A stretch of 8,493 nt of DNA. It comes from Kiritimatiellia bacterium. Its GTDB lineage: Bacteria; Verrucomicrobiota; Kiritimatiellia; SLAD01. Below the pieces are notes generated by a model, which saw nothing but the letters and a program-made list of their open reading frames with translations, did not search any database and had not been told where the DNA came from. Where the stretch lies: NCBI GenBank assembly GCA_007127595.1, contig SKZA01000361.1, positions 1 through 8,493 of the forward strand. The letters run 5' to 3'. A program made the translations under genes and the position numbers. Below, piece by piece: positions 1 to 5,961 of this stretch (its first letter is position 1; every line of letters begins with the position of its first letter).

Positions 1-163
1 CTTTCATGGCCAAGACGATCCTCTTCTTGGTTAAGGCACGGTAGTCATTCCATGATGCCGCGTCCAGCACCGTCTCCCCGATGTCGATCCCGCGACAGAC
101 TACGATTGGAAGAAGGCCGGACTCAGCGGTCTGCTGTTCGCGTGGTTCAAGAAGATGGCGTAT
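1..163 (-). other. Possible partial gene or gene relic at the left edge
   Basis: A minus-strand frame is open from a stop at 164-166 to the left edge (54 codons, running off the window). Its right-hand codons are rich in G/C at third positions and read like protein (for example DIGETVLDAASWNDYRALT), but there is no ATG start. The only plausible initiator is a GTG at 68-70, three bases after a GGGGAG that could be a badly spaced ribosome site. A plus-strand frame at 56-202 overlaps it and also looks coding-like, ending in WKKAGLSGLLFAWFKKMA and a further 16 residues before a TGA, again with no start codon. Both cannot be fully functional. I recognise neither. The simplest reading is decayed gene fragments or the start of a minus-strand gene beyond the edge. 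Confidence 0.2.
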
Positions 164-172
164 TCAAATGGT

Positions 173-200
173 TTGACTCTGAGGGGAAAGCTGGTAGCGT
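173..200 (+). promoter_or_regulatory. Possible sigma-70 promoter for the rpmH cluster
   Basis: TTGACT at 173-178 matches five of six bases of the -35 consensus. Sixteen bases on, TAGCGT at 195-200 is only a weak -10 (three of six). Transcription would start near 207, leaving a leader of about 30 bases before rpmH. A GAGG ribosome site at 229-232 lies five bases before the rpmH ATG. The position is sensible, but the -10 match is poor. Confidence 0.28.
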
Positions 201-237
201 GAGCGGTCTTTTTTGAGAAGCAGAATGTGAGGATTCC

Positions 238-381
238 ATGACAAAGCGCACATATCAACCATCGAAGATCAAACGCCGCCGCAAACACGGATTTCGTGAG
301 CGGATGAGTACGCCCGGCGGCCGCAAGATCCTGGCGCGTCGACGCCAAAAGGGACGGAAGTCCCTTACCGTATCGTCTTAA
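238..381 (+). CDS. rpmH: 50S ribosomal protein L34
   Basis: A 47-residue, strongly basic protein that begins MTKRTYQPSK and continues through KRRRKHGFRERMSTPGGRKI and LARRRQKGRKSL. This is the near-invariant L34 pattern: the N-terminal TYQPS, the central HGF.RM.T..GR, and the basic RRR.KGR.L. L34 is a small structural protein of the large ribosomal subunit, bound deep in 23S rRNA. The length is one to three residues above the usual 44-46, through the terminal TVSS. The ATG has a GAGG site five bases upstream. rnpA begins nine bases after the stop, the classic rpmH-rnpA pairing, so the two are probably co-transcribed. The gene is easily missed because it is so short. Confidence 0.98.
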   Translation: MTKRTYQPSKIKRRRKHGFRERMSTPGGRKILARRRQKGRKSLTVSS

Positions 382-390
382 AGGTGCCCG

Positions 391-783
391 ATGAACGCCC
401 ACCCCGGATCATCTTCGGGGCCGCGCAACCCGCCGGACCGGGGTTTGTCCCGGTCGCAACGCCTTACCCGCAACGCACAGTTCCAGGCGATTTTTGCACA
501 GGGCCGCTCGTACGTGGGACGTACGATGGTACTGTGGACGGGCACGCTGGAGGACGCCGACCTGCGATTGGGCCTGATTGCGAGCCGGAAGGTGGGTGGG
601 GCGGTGGATCGTTCAAAGGCGCGTCGCCGTTTGCGCGAGGCTTGGCGCTTGAACCGATATCGCTTATCCGGCAGAGTGGATGTGATATTAGTGGCTCGGG
701 TCGCGATTCTTCGGGCCACCGTCGACCAAGTGGAAGATGAGCTCATGACGCTGTGCGACCGGGCCGGTTTGGTTGAGGCGTAA
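391..783 (+). CDS. rnpA: Ribonuclease P protein component
   Basis: A 130-residue basic protein, the protein subunit of RNase P, which helps the catalytic RNA bind precursor tRNA and remove the 5' leader. The family core is visible from residue 24: RLTRNAQFQAIFAQGRS (24-40), then a strand ending LRLGLIASRKVGGAV (58-72), then the signature DRSKARRRLREAWR (73-86), the conserved RNR-type helix that contacts RNA. Here the usual N of R-N is replaced by S75 and the usual KR by R79/R80-type positions, which is within family variation. The first 20 or so residues (rich in S, P, G) are an extra tail before the core. The start has an AAGGTG four bases upstream, so I keep it, but a later start is possible. 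It sits between rpmH and yidD, its usual place. Confidence 0.95.
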   Translation: MNAHPGSSSGPRNPPDRGLSRSQRLTRNAQFQAIFAQGRSYVGRTMVLWTGTLEDADLRLGLIASRKVGGAVDRSKARRRLREAWRLNRYRLSGRVDVILVARVAILRATVDQVEDELMTLCDRAGLVEA

Positions 784-786
784 GCT

Positions 787-806
787 GGGCAAGCGGGAGC
801 TTGCCC
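787..806 (+). other. Strong hairpin between rnpA and yidD
   Basis: A perfect eight-base-pair stem, GGGCAAGC (787-794) with GCTTGCCC (799-806), closed by the loop GGGA, which is a GNRA tetraloop. It begins four bases after the rnpA stop and ends 16 bases before the yidD start. No T-run follows, so it is not a standard intrinsic terminator. It could stabilise or mark a processing point in the rpmH-rnpA message, or be one copy of a dispersed genomic palindrome. Confidence 0.6.
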
Positions 807-822
807 CTCACACAGGGATGCC

Positions 823-1077
823 ATGCGCAGGATTCTGATAGCGCTGATTCGACTTTACCAAATGACGCTGTCCGCGTTGTTGGGGTCGAATTGCCGTTTC
901 TATCCGTCCTGTTCCGCCTATTTCATCGAGGCGCTGGAGAAACATGGAACGATCAAGGGGTCCGCGCTGGGCGTAGGTCGGATATGCCGGTGCCATCCCT
1001 GGAATGACGGGGGATACGATCCGGTGCCGGAACCGAAAAAGGGCGTGAATACGAAAACCACCGCGTGCTGCGAATAA
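823..1077 (+). CDS. yidD: Membrane protein insertion efficiency factor YidD
   Basis: An 84-residue member of the small YidD (DUF37) family, which lies at the inner face of the cytoplasmic membrane and assists YidC-dependent insertion. The family signatures are intact: an amphipathic N-terminal helix (RRILIALIRLYQMTLSALLG, 2-21), then the cysteine block NCRFYPSCSAYFIEALEKHG (23-42) with C24 and C30, then RICRCHPWNDGGYDPVP (53-69) with C55, C57 and H58. The tail after residue 70 is short and hydrophilic. The ATG has AGGGA four bases upstream. It lies directly between rnpA and yidC, the canonical arrangement, 22 bases before yidC, which supports co-expression with the insertase it aids. Confidence 0.95.
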   Translation: MRRILIALIRLYQMTLSALLGSNCRFYPSCSAYFIEALEKHGTIKGSALGVGRICRCHPWNDGGYDPVPEPKKGVNTKTTACCE

Positions 1078-1099
1078 TATACGGGAATTTGTCGAGATC

Positions 1100-2968
1100 A
1101 TGAATAAGAGAGATGTACTGATTCTGGTGGGCCTATTTGCGTTGTGGCTGTTGTGGGCTCCGATTGATCGCACGATCATCAAGCCACTCTTCTTCCCTGA
1201 CCAGCCCGTGCCGGAAGCCGTGGAGCTGGACGAGCGGGAAGAGGTCGAACCGACCGTAGCGGAATTGCCCGCGGAACTCTCGCCGGTGGAGCGGCGTCCG
1301 GAGATCGCGCCGGACGAGCGCGAACCCGTGGCCGTGCGCGAGGCGGAAATTCGCCCGGCGGATCTGGTCGAGGAAGAGCGGGTTCCGCAAGCGGATGAGC
1401 GCGTGGAGGAAGCTACTCACACGATTGAAACGGAACGGACGGTGATCACGTTTACCTCGCGCGGAGGGGCGATCCGCGAGGTGGTGTTGAAGAATTATCC
1501 CGAACTGGACGAGCCGGATAGCGATCCGATCGTTCTGGATTTCTATCCGGTCACGGCGTTAGGCATTGAGGGGTTGGCGGGATTAACGTCGCGCCATGCG
1601 TTCGACATGGAGCCGCTTGAAGACGGAGTGCAGTTCACGCGTGAACTCGAATACGGGCTGCGATTTGTTCGCGAGATTCGGGTGATGGACGAGTATGTGT
1701 TGTCGGTGCGCGACCGATTCATCAATGTCGCCGAGCACCCGTTGCAATTGCCCGGCTATGGTTTGCGTACGGGGCGGATGCTGCCGATGCCGGGCGCGAC
1801 GAGCACCTACGGGATGTTCGCGCTGGGGGTGGACACGTTGTTGCCGGCGGATTCGGTGAAGCGTTGGGCGCGGGAGATTCCGAAATGGCTGGGTGATAGC
1901 GCGGCGGACACGATCCGCCAGCCGTTGCGTACGCCGGTCGATTGGGTCGCGGTGAAGAACAAATATTTCGTGCAGTCCTTGCGTCCGCGCGATTTGGCTA
2001 CCGAAAACTCCTATATTTATGCCGTACGGGGTGATGGACGCGATCCGGCGGAAGTCTGGGCGGCCCTGCAATTTCCCGAGAGCGTGCTGGCGGTGGGTGA
2101 GACCTTTACACGTGAATTGGTGTTTTACGTCGGCCCGCAAAAAATCGATCGCCTTTCGGCCCTGGGCTTTCATCAAGATCGGATCATGGAGCTCGGCTGG
2201 GCGCCGATTCGCTTTTTTGCAACCGCCCTGATGTGGGGATTGTCGGGCTTGTACGGCATTTTCGGGAATTACGGCGTGGCGATCATGCTGCTGACGGTCA
2301 TCATCCGCATCATCTTCTGGCCCTTGACGCATAAGGGGACGGAAAGCATGCGGCGCATGCAGGAACTTGCTCCGCTGATGAAGGAGATGAACGAGAAGTA
2401 CAAGGACGATCCCCAGAAGCGGCAGCAGGCGATGATGGAAATGTACAAGGAGCACAAGGTCAATCCGCTGGGCGGCTGTTTGCCGATGCTCGTGCAGATT
2501 CCGGTGTTTATCGGTCTGTTCTATCTGCTGCGCGCGGCCATTGAGTTGAGGTATGCGAGCTTCCTGTGGATCAGTGACTTGAGCGAACCGGAAGGTTTGC
2601 TTCGGGATGTCTTGGGCTTCCCGATCAACATTCTGCCGATCTTTATGGCGGTGACCATGTATTTTCAGCAGAAGCTCACGCCGATGCCGAGCAGCGGCGA
2701 TGAACGACAGCAACAGGTCCATACCATGATGATGCGGATCATGCCGGTCATGATGCTGGTGTTGCTATATAACTTCGCGTCGGGATTGGCGTTGTACTGG
2801 TCCACGCAGAACGTACTGATGATCGTGCAGCAGGGATTGTATCGTCGTCGTCTTGCGTTGCGGAAGGCGGCGGACGCCGCTTCGGGGCAGGGCCCGGCGA
2901 CGCCGGCGCCATCCGCGCCCGCATCTGCGCCGACATCCAGGAAGGGCGGCAAAAAGCGGAAGAAGTAA
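1100..2968 (+). CDS. yidC: Membrane protein insertase YidC (long, diderm-type)
   Basis: A 622-residue YidC/Oxa1-family insertase that moves proteins into the cytoplasmic membrane, alone or with Sec. Residues 5-21 form the N-terminal transmembrane anchor. Residues 40-105 are a low-complexity linker rich in E, R, V and P. Residues 107-350 form the periplasmic beta-sandwich domain of diderm YidC. From 365 comes the conserved insertase core: membrane segments near 372-408, 461-480, 505-524 and 547-580, with R403 in TVIIRIIFWPLT, the arginine expected in the hydrophilic groove. The cytoplasmic hairpin KGTESMRRMQELAPLMKEMN and the NPLGGCLPMLVQIP motif (455-468) are typical. The C-terminus has an Ala/Pro linker (593-612) and a basic tail GGKKRKK, of the kind that can contact ribosomes. 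The ribosome site (GAGATC just before ATG) is weak. Length is somewhat above the 540-560 of proteobacterial forms. Confidence 0.97.
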   Translation: MNKRDVLILVGLFALWLLWAPIDRTIIKPLFFPDQPVPEAVELDEREEVEPTVAELPAELSPVERRPEIAPDEREPVAVREAEIRPADLVEEERVPQADERVEEATHTIETERTVITFTSRGGAIREVVLKNYPELDEPDSDPIVLDFYPVTALGIEGLAGLTSRHAFDMEPLEDGVQFTRELEYGLRFVREIRVMDEYVLSVRDRFINVAEHPLQLPGYGLRTGRMLPMPGATSTYGMFALGVDTLLPADSVKRWAREIPKWLGDSAADTIRQPLRTPVDWVAVKNKYFVQSLRPRDLATENSYIYAVRGDGRDPAEVWAALQFPESVLAVGETFTRELVFYVGPQKIDRLSALGFHQDRIMELGWAPIRFFATALMWGLSGLYGIFGNYGVAIMLLTVIIRIIFWPLTHKGTESMRRMQELAPLMKEMNEKYKDDPQKRQQAMMEMYKEHKVNPLGGCLPMLVQIPVFIGLFYLLRAAIELRYASFLWISDLSEPEGLLRDVLGFPINILPIFMAVTMYFQQKLTPMPSSGDERQQQVHTMMMRIMPVMMLVLLYNFASGLALYWSTQNVLMIVQQGLYRRRLALRKAADAASGQGPATPAPSAPASAPTSRKGGKKRKK

Positions 2969-3184
2969 GACCTGTGTCGGATTGGTTGAAGTGTCGCCGT
3001 GAGGGTACGCCGACTCAAAACTGTTGGAGGAAATGCGCGTCTTCTGGAGTCGCGGCCTGCCCGCCCTGAAGTACGCGCTTCGCTTCACTTGAGGGCCCGC
3101 CTCCGGCCATGCGCGTCAACTTAACAAATGTACGACCGCCTCTCTCTCGGTCATTTACTTCACAAACCGGCTGTCGTCTATCAC

Positions 3185-3273
3185 GCGCCCTGAAGGGGCG
3201 CTTGAAATCAGCCGGGGGCAACGCCCACGGAATCAATTGACGCAGCATGCTAATTCGCAGCCTGTAAGGCTGC
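3185..3273 (+). repeat. Left copy of the three-hairpin unit
   Basis: Hairpin 1 is GCGCCC-TGAAG-GGGCGC (3185-3201). Hairpin 2 is CCGGGGGC-AAC-GCCCACGG (3212-3230, one G/A mismatch). Hairpin 3 is GCAGCC-TGTAA-GGCTGC (3257-3273). The linker GCTTGAAATCAGCC joins hairpins 1 and 2. The same order and linker occur, in reverse complement, at 3293-3382. Confidence 0.75.
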
Positions 3274-3292
3274 TTTAACCTATTGAGATCAA

Positions 3293-3382
3293 GCAGGCCT
3301 ACAGCCTGCATAAGATTGGTTATGCAAAGACATATCCCCGGGCGTTGCCCGGGGCTGTCTTCAAGCAGGCCGTTGGCCTGCT
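3293..3382 (-). repeat. Right, inverted copy of the three-hairpin unit
   Basis: Read on the minus strand it gives hairpin AGCAGGCC-AAC-GGCCTGCT (3364-3382), the linker GCTTGAAGACAGCC overlapping it, hairpin CCCCGGGC-AAC-GCCCGGGG (3336-3354), and hairpin GCAGGC-TGTAG-GCCTGC (3293-3309). This is the same order as the left copy. Stem sequences differ between the copies but stay paired, for example GCAGCC/GGCTGC against GCAGGC/GCCTGC. All three stems here are perfect. Confidence 0.75.
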
Positions 3383-3453
3383 GTGCAAGAGATTTGATTG
3401 CTTAAGTTGACGCGCATGGCCTCCGGCGGGACACTGCGACGCGTATCAAATAG

Positions 3454-4749
3454 TTACACCAACACGCCCGCGATGGTGGCGGTGAGCAGGGTGGCGACCG
3501 TGCCGCCGATCATCGCGCGCAGGCCGAGGGTGCAAAGCAACGCGCGCCGCTCCGGGGCCAGGACACTGATGCCGCCGATCTGAATGCCGATCGACGAGAA
3601 GTTCGCGAACCCGCACAGTGCGTAGGTGGCGATGATGATCGAGCGATCGTGCACGAGTAGGCCGGCTTCCCGCGCTTCGGCCAGCGAGGTATAGGCCACG
3701 AACTCGTTGATGACCATCTTTTCGCCCAGCAGCGAGCCGAACACGAGGATATCGTCGCCCGACACGCCGATGATCCATGCGAAGGGCGCGAAAATAAACG
3801 CCATGATCGATTGCAGGGACAAGACGTCGAATCGTCCGTCCGTGGCGCTTGCCACCCACGCATTCAGGCCGGTGGGACGGCCCAGCAGTTCGAGCGCGAA
3901 ATTGAACATGGCGATCATGGCGATGAACACTAGCAACATTGCGGCGACGTTCATGGCCAGGTGCATGCCCTGCGTGGTGCCGCCTGCGACCGCGTCGAGC
4001 GCGTTGCTGCCGATTTCTTCTTTGGGGATCAGAATCTTGCGCTTCACCTCTTCCGTTTCCGGCACGATGATCTTGGCCATGACCAGCGCCGCCGGCGCGT
4101 TCATGATAGAGGCGACGAGCAGGTGCGTGGCGAAGATCTGTTGCTGCACCGGGTCCGGGCCGCCGAGCAATCCGACAAAGGCTGCGAGCACGGCGCCGGC
4201 GATGGTCGCCATGCCGCCCGTCATGAGCGCCATGATCTCGGATCGGCTCATTTTCGGAATGTAGGGCTTGATGACCAGCGGCGCTTCCGTCTGGCCCACG
4301 AAAATGTTGGCGGCGGCGGCGGTGCTTTCCGCGCCGGACAAGGCCATCACGCGGCTCATGATCCAGGCAAACACAAAGACGATACGTTGCAGAATACCGA
4401 AATAATAGAGGAGGGACGTCAGCGCGCTAAAGAAAATGATGCTCGGCAATACCTGGAAGGCAAAGATGAAACCGAACGTTTCCGTATCCGTAACGAGACT
4501 GCCAAAGAGGAACTGCGCACCTTCCCGGGTGAACGAAAGGACGGCCACAAAGAAGCGGGACGCGACCTCGAAGATCATCCGCACATAGGGCACCTTCAGG
4601 ATCATTACGCCGAGGAATATCTGCAATCCGATGCCGCCGACCACGAGCCGCCAGTTAATGCTTCGCCGGCTCAAGCTCATCAGCGATACCAGCGAAACCA
4701 GCACGACAATACCCAGAAGGCCTCGTCCGACAGCAACTGTAAAGTCCAT
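3454..4749 (-). CDS. nupC: Concentrative nucleoside transporter (NupC/CNT family)
   Basis: A 431-residue polytopic membrane protein that imports nucleosides with sodium or protons for salvage. Family motifs are clear: NIFVGQTEAPLVIKP (148-162), MTGGMATIAGAVLAAFVG (176-193), APAALVMAKIIVPETEEV (218-235), GTTQGMHLAMNVAAML (257-272), GEKMVINEFVAYTSL (342-356) and ALCGFANFSSIGIQIGGI (377-394). Q153, T154 and E155, then N348-E349, then F381, N383 and S386 fall where the Vibrio cholerae CNT structure places nucleoside-contacting residues. The frame stays open upstream to 5115, but I choose the ATG at 4749: AAGGTGG lies five bases before it, family homology starts there, and the extra 122 residues are repeat-derived and not membrane-like. 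The length fits bacterial CNTs (about 400-430). It is convergent with yidC and divergent from the HNH gene, so it is probably monocistronic. Confidence 0.95.
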   Translation of the reverse strand: MDFTVAVGRGLLGIVVLVSLVSLMSLSRRSINWRLVVGGIGLQIFLGVMILKVPYVRMIFEVASRFFVAVLSFTREGAQFLFGSLVTDTETFGFIFAFQVLPSIIFFSALTSLLYYFGILQRIVFVFAWIMSRVMALSGAESTAAAANIFVGQTEAPLVIKPYIPKMSRSEIMALMTGGMATIAGAVLAAFVGLLGGPDPVQQQIFATHLLVASIMNAPAALVMAKIIVPETEEVKRKILIPKEEIGSNALDAVAGGTTQGMHLAMNVAAMLLVFIAMIAMFNFALELLGRPTGLNAWVASATDGRFDVLSLQSIMAFIFAPFAWIIGVSGDDILVFGSLLGEKMVINEFVAYTSLAEAREAGLLVHDRSIIIATYALCGFANFSSIGIQIGGISVLAPERRALLCTLGLRAMIGGTVATLLTATIAGVLV

Positions 4750-4779
4750 GAGAACCACCTTGTTAGTTGATTGAACCGA

Positions 4780-4785
4780 ATTATG
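4780..4785 (-). promoter_or_regulatory. Possible -10 element for nupC
   Basis: On the minus strand CATAAT matches five of six bases of the -10 consensus. It lies 30 bases upstream of the chosen ATG, giving a leader of about 24 bases that contains the AAGGTGG ribosome site. Seventeen bases further upstream is GTTTTA, a poor -35, so the promoter might need an activator or use another sigma factor. The position supports the start at 4749, not the longer frame. Confidence 0.38.
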
Positions 4786-4854
4786 GAACGCACGAGCATG
4801 CATAAAACACGGGCACGGGGCAAGCGCGAAAAGGAGCAATCCCGAATACCGAAC

Positions 4855-4983
4855 ATGGAACAGAAGCACGCAAAACGTGGGGCGCGTATGATGGGCGCCG
4901 TGAGTCAGACCCGGCCCGCGGGCTTTCTTGAACAGGAGCGCGCAGAGACTTTGTCGGGAAGGATCGCGTTCATGAGTCAGGCC
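4855..4983 (-). repeat. Two degenerate direct repeats, 72-base period, upstream of nupC
   Basis: Read on the minus strand, 4983-4927 and 4911-4855 align without gaps over 57 bases with 36 identities. Each copy starts with GGCCTGACTCA or GGTCTGACTCA and ends with a GCGCGCTCCTGTTC or GCGTGCTTCTGTTC block. The copies explain most of the non-membrane residues in the upstream extension of the nupC frame (LTHERDPSRQSLCALLF and LTHGAHHTRPTFCVLLF). With the flanks (4750-4854 and 4984-5277), this makes up the 528-base divergent intergenic region, in which I see no gene. Confidence 0.55.
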
Positions 4984-5098
4984 AATGCCTTCAGCTCTTT
5001 TTATTGGTGTTGAGGGAAATGCCCTGTCCGACCACTGACTACTGGATATCCAACACCCTCCCCCTGACAAAAAACGAATGGCCCCGGCCTGACTCACG
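4973..5098. repeat. Inverted TGAGTCAGGCC motifs
   Basis: TGAGTCAGGCC at 4973-4983 recurs in inverse orientation at 5086-5096 (GGCCTGACTCA), a perfect 11-base match separated by about 100 bases. A third, one-mismatch copy (TGAGTCAGACC) is at 4901-4911. The inner part TGAGTCA is itself palindromic around its centre, so it could be a protein-binding core or simply the edge of a dispersed repeat. Confidence 0.5.
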
Positions 5099-5225
5099 AT
5101 GCCAATCGATACCACCTCGGCCTCTGCGAGCTTCTGTTCAAATTTTGAGATGATGAATCGAGCGTAAGATGAAGAGTACGTGTTAGAACGAAGTTCGCCC
5201 TGAACCCGTATCCCGTATCAGGTCC

Positions 5226-5255
5226 TTTACAGTCCGCGTGGTCCTGTGCTAGGTT
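5226..5255 (+). promoter_or_regulatory. Possible promoter for the HNH gene
   Basis: TTTACA at 5226-5231 matches five of six -35 bases. After 18 bases comes TAGGTT at 5250-5255, a weak -10 preceded by TGTGC, which could act as an extended -10. The start of transcription would be only about 15 bases before the coding region, so the leader would be very short but still include the AAGG and GAGG sites at 5267-5275. Confidence 0.33.
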
Positions 5256-5277
5256 ATCCGACTTTCAAGGCGAGGCC

Positions 5278-5895
5278 GTGAACATGAGCGCCGCAGCGGA
5301 TAATCGAGTGTTGGTCCTGAACCGACTCTGGCAGGCGGTCAACATTTGCACTGTTGAACGCGCCATGGGCCTGCTTTATACCGGTCACGCCCAGGTCGTG
5401 TACGAGGACGAGGGCAACTTCAATACCTTTTCCTTCCGGGAATGGTGTGACATCTCCTCCGCGCATGACGGTGATGACGTGGTACGCACGATTTCCATTC
5501 GCATTCGCATCCCGCGCATCATTGTCTTGCTCTTTTTCGATCGACTGCCGAGCAAGGAAGTGAAATTTACGCGGAACAACCTGTTCGAGCGGGATAAGAA
5601 CACCTGCCAGTATTGCGGCAAGAAGTTCGAGCGCAAGGACTTGAATATCGATCACGTGGTGCCGCGCCAGCGCGGCGGCCGGACGACGTGGATGAACGTC
5701 GTCTGCAGTTGTGTGCCGTGTAATCGGCGAAAGGCCAATCGCACGCCTGAAGAGGCGAACATGCATTTGATCCGTGTGCCCCGTAAACCCCGCTGGCGTC
5801 CGTTCGTCGAAATCAAGTTTTCGCAGACGGTCGATCATAGTTGGCGTCATTTCGTCGACTTGGCTTACTGGAACGTCGAGCTGGGCCAGGATTGA
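5278..5895 (+). CDS. HNH endonuclease-family protein, stand-alone
   Basis: A 205-residue protein (from GTG 5278; an ATG at 5284 with GAGG eight bases upstream is an equally good start). The N-terminal part, RVLVLNRLWQAVNICTVERAMGLLYTGHAQVVYED (10-44), is the conserved lead-in of a widespread bacterial HNH family. The nuclease domain follows: C110-x2-C113, the D125-H126 pair in NIDHVVPRQRGG, N140, and C145-x2-C148-N149-x2-K152. The four cysteines would bind a structural zinc and D125/H126/N140/N149 match the HNH metal and catalytic positions, so it is probably active. After 160 a basic stretch (RVPRKPRWRP) could bind nucleic acid. There is no methyltransferase, phage or toxin partner nearby. 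The substrate is unknown; members of this family are usually chromosomal and annotated only as HNH endonuclease. Confidence 0.88.
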   Translation: MNMSAAADNRVLVLNRLWQAVNICTVERAMGLLYTGHAQVVYEDEGNFNTFSFREWCDISSAHDGDDVVRTISIRIRIPRIIVLLFFDRLPSKEVKFTRNNLFERDKNTCQYCGKKFERKDLNIDHVVPRQRGGRTTWMNVVCSCVPCNRRKANRTPEEANMHLIRVPRKPRWRPFVEIKFSQTVDHSWRHFVDLAYWNVELGQD

Positions 5896-5941
5896 TCGAC
5901 GGCCACGCTGTTACCCGCGCGCCTACGTTGCTTCTTTGTAG

Positions 5942-5961
5942 CCGCCGTCATCACACGGCGG
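5942..5961 (+). other. Hairpin downstream of the HNH gene
   Basis: A perfect seven-pair stem, CCGCCGT (5942-5948) and ACGGCGG (5955-5961), with loop CATCAC, 46 bases after the stop. No T-run follows, so it would be a non-canonical terminator at most. The rest of 5896-6034 holds nothing I can name apart from a ten-base palindrome TCACGCGTGA at 6016-6025. Confidence 0.4.

Larger units (their letters stand above)
3096..3430. repeat. 335-base structured element with terminal inverted repeats
   Basis: The ends are inverted copies of each other. The left arm 3096-3124 and the right arm 3402-3430 match at 26 of 29 positions, including a perfect 20-base core (3105-3124 against 3402-3421, reading TTAAGTTGACGCGCATGGCC on the right). 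Between them lie six consecutive hairpins: 3185-3201, 3212-3230, 3257-3273, 3293-3309, 3336-3354 and 3364-3382. There is no credible gene inside. Stretches 2969-3095 and 3431-3453 flank it; I see no terminator with a T-run in either. It could be a non-autonomous mobile element (MITE-like), a dispersed palindromic repeat, or a structured RNA or bidirectional terminator between the convergent genes yidC and nupC. No target-site duplication is obvious. Confidence 0.8.

Noticed and set aside
1..237. Chromosomal origin beside rpmH.
   Set aside because: I see no TTATCCACA-type DnaA boxes and no AT-rich unwinding stretch here.
378..824. A 148-codon minus-strand frame and a 118-codon plus-strand frame (384-740) over rnpA.
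   Set aside because: rnpA in the other plus frame carries the RNase P signature; these overlap it entirely.
1583..2722. A 379-codon minus-strand open frame.
   Set aside because: It lies wholly antisense to yidC, which has unmistakable family motifs. Its composition (rich in H, R, Q) is the usual antisense shadow of GC-rich coding DNA.
3185..3382. CRISPR array.
   Set aside because: The repeats are inverted palindromes with differing sequences, not identical direct repeats with regular spacers.
3398..3583. Small plus-strand frame starting in the right arm of the structured element.
   Set aside because: Its first ten codons are repeat sequence and the rest is antisense to the 3' end of the transporter.
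3961..4770. A 269-codon plus-strand open frame.
   Set aside because: It is antisense to the transporter. The translation is highly charged and repetitive in H, R, D and E, with no family features.
4750..5115. N-terminal extension of the transporter by 122 residues.
   Set aside because: It derives from the degenerate repeats, lacks membrane segments typical of the family, and a good ribosome site and -10 support the ATG at 4749.
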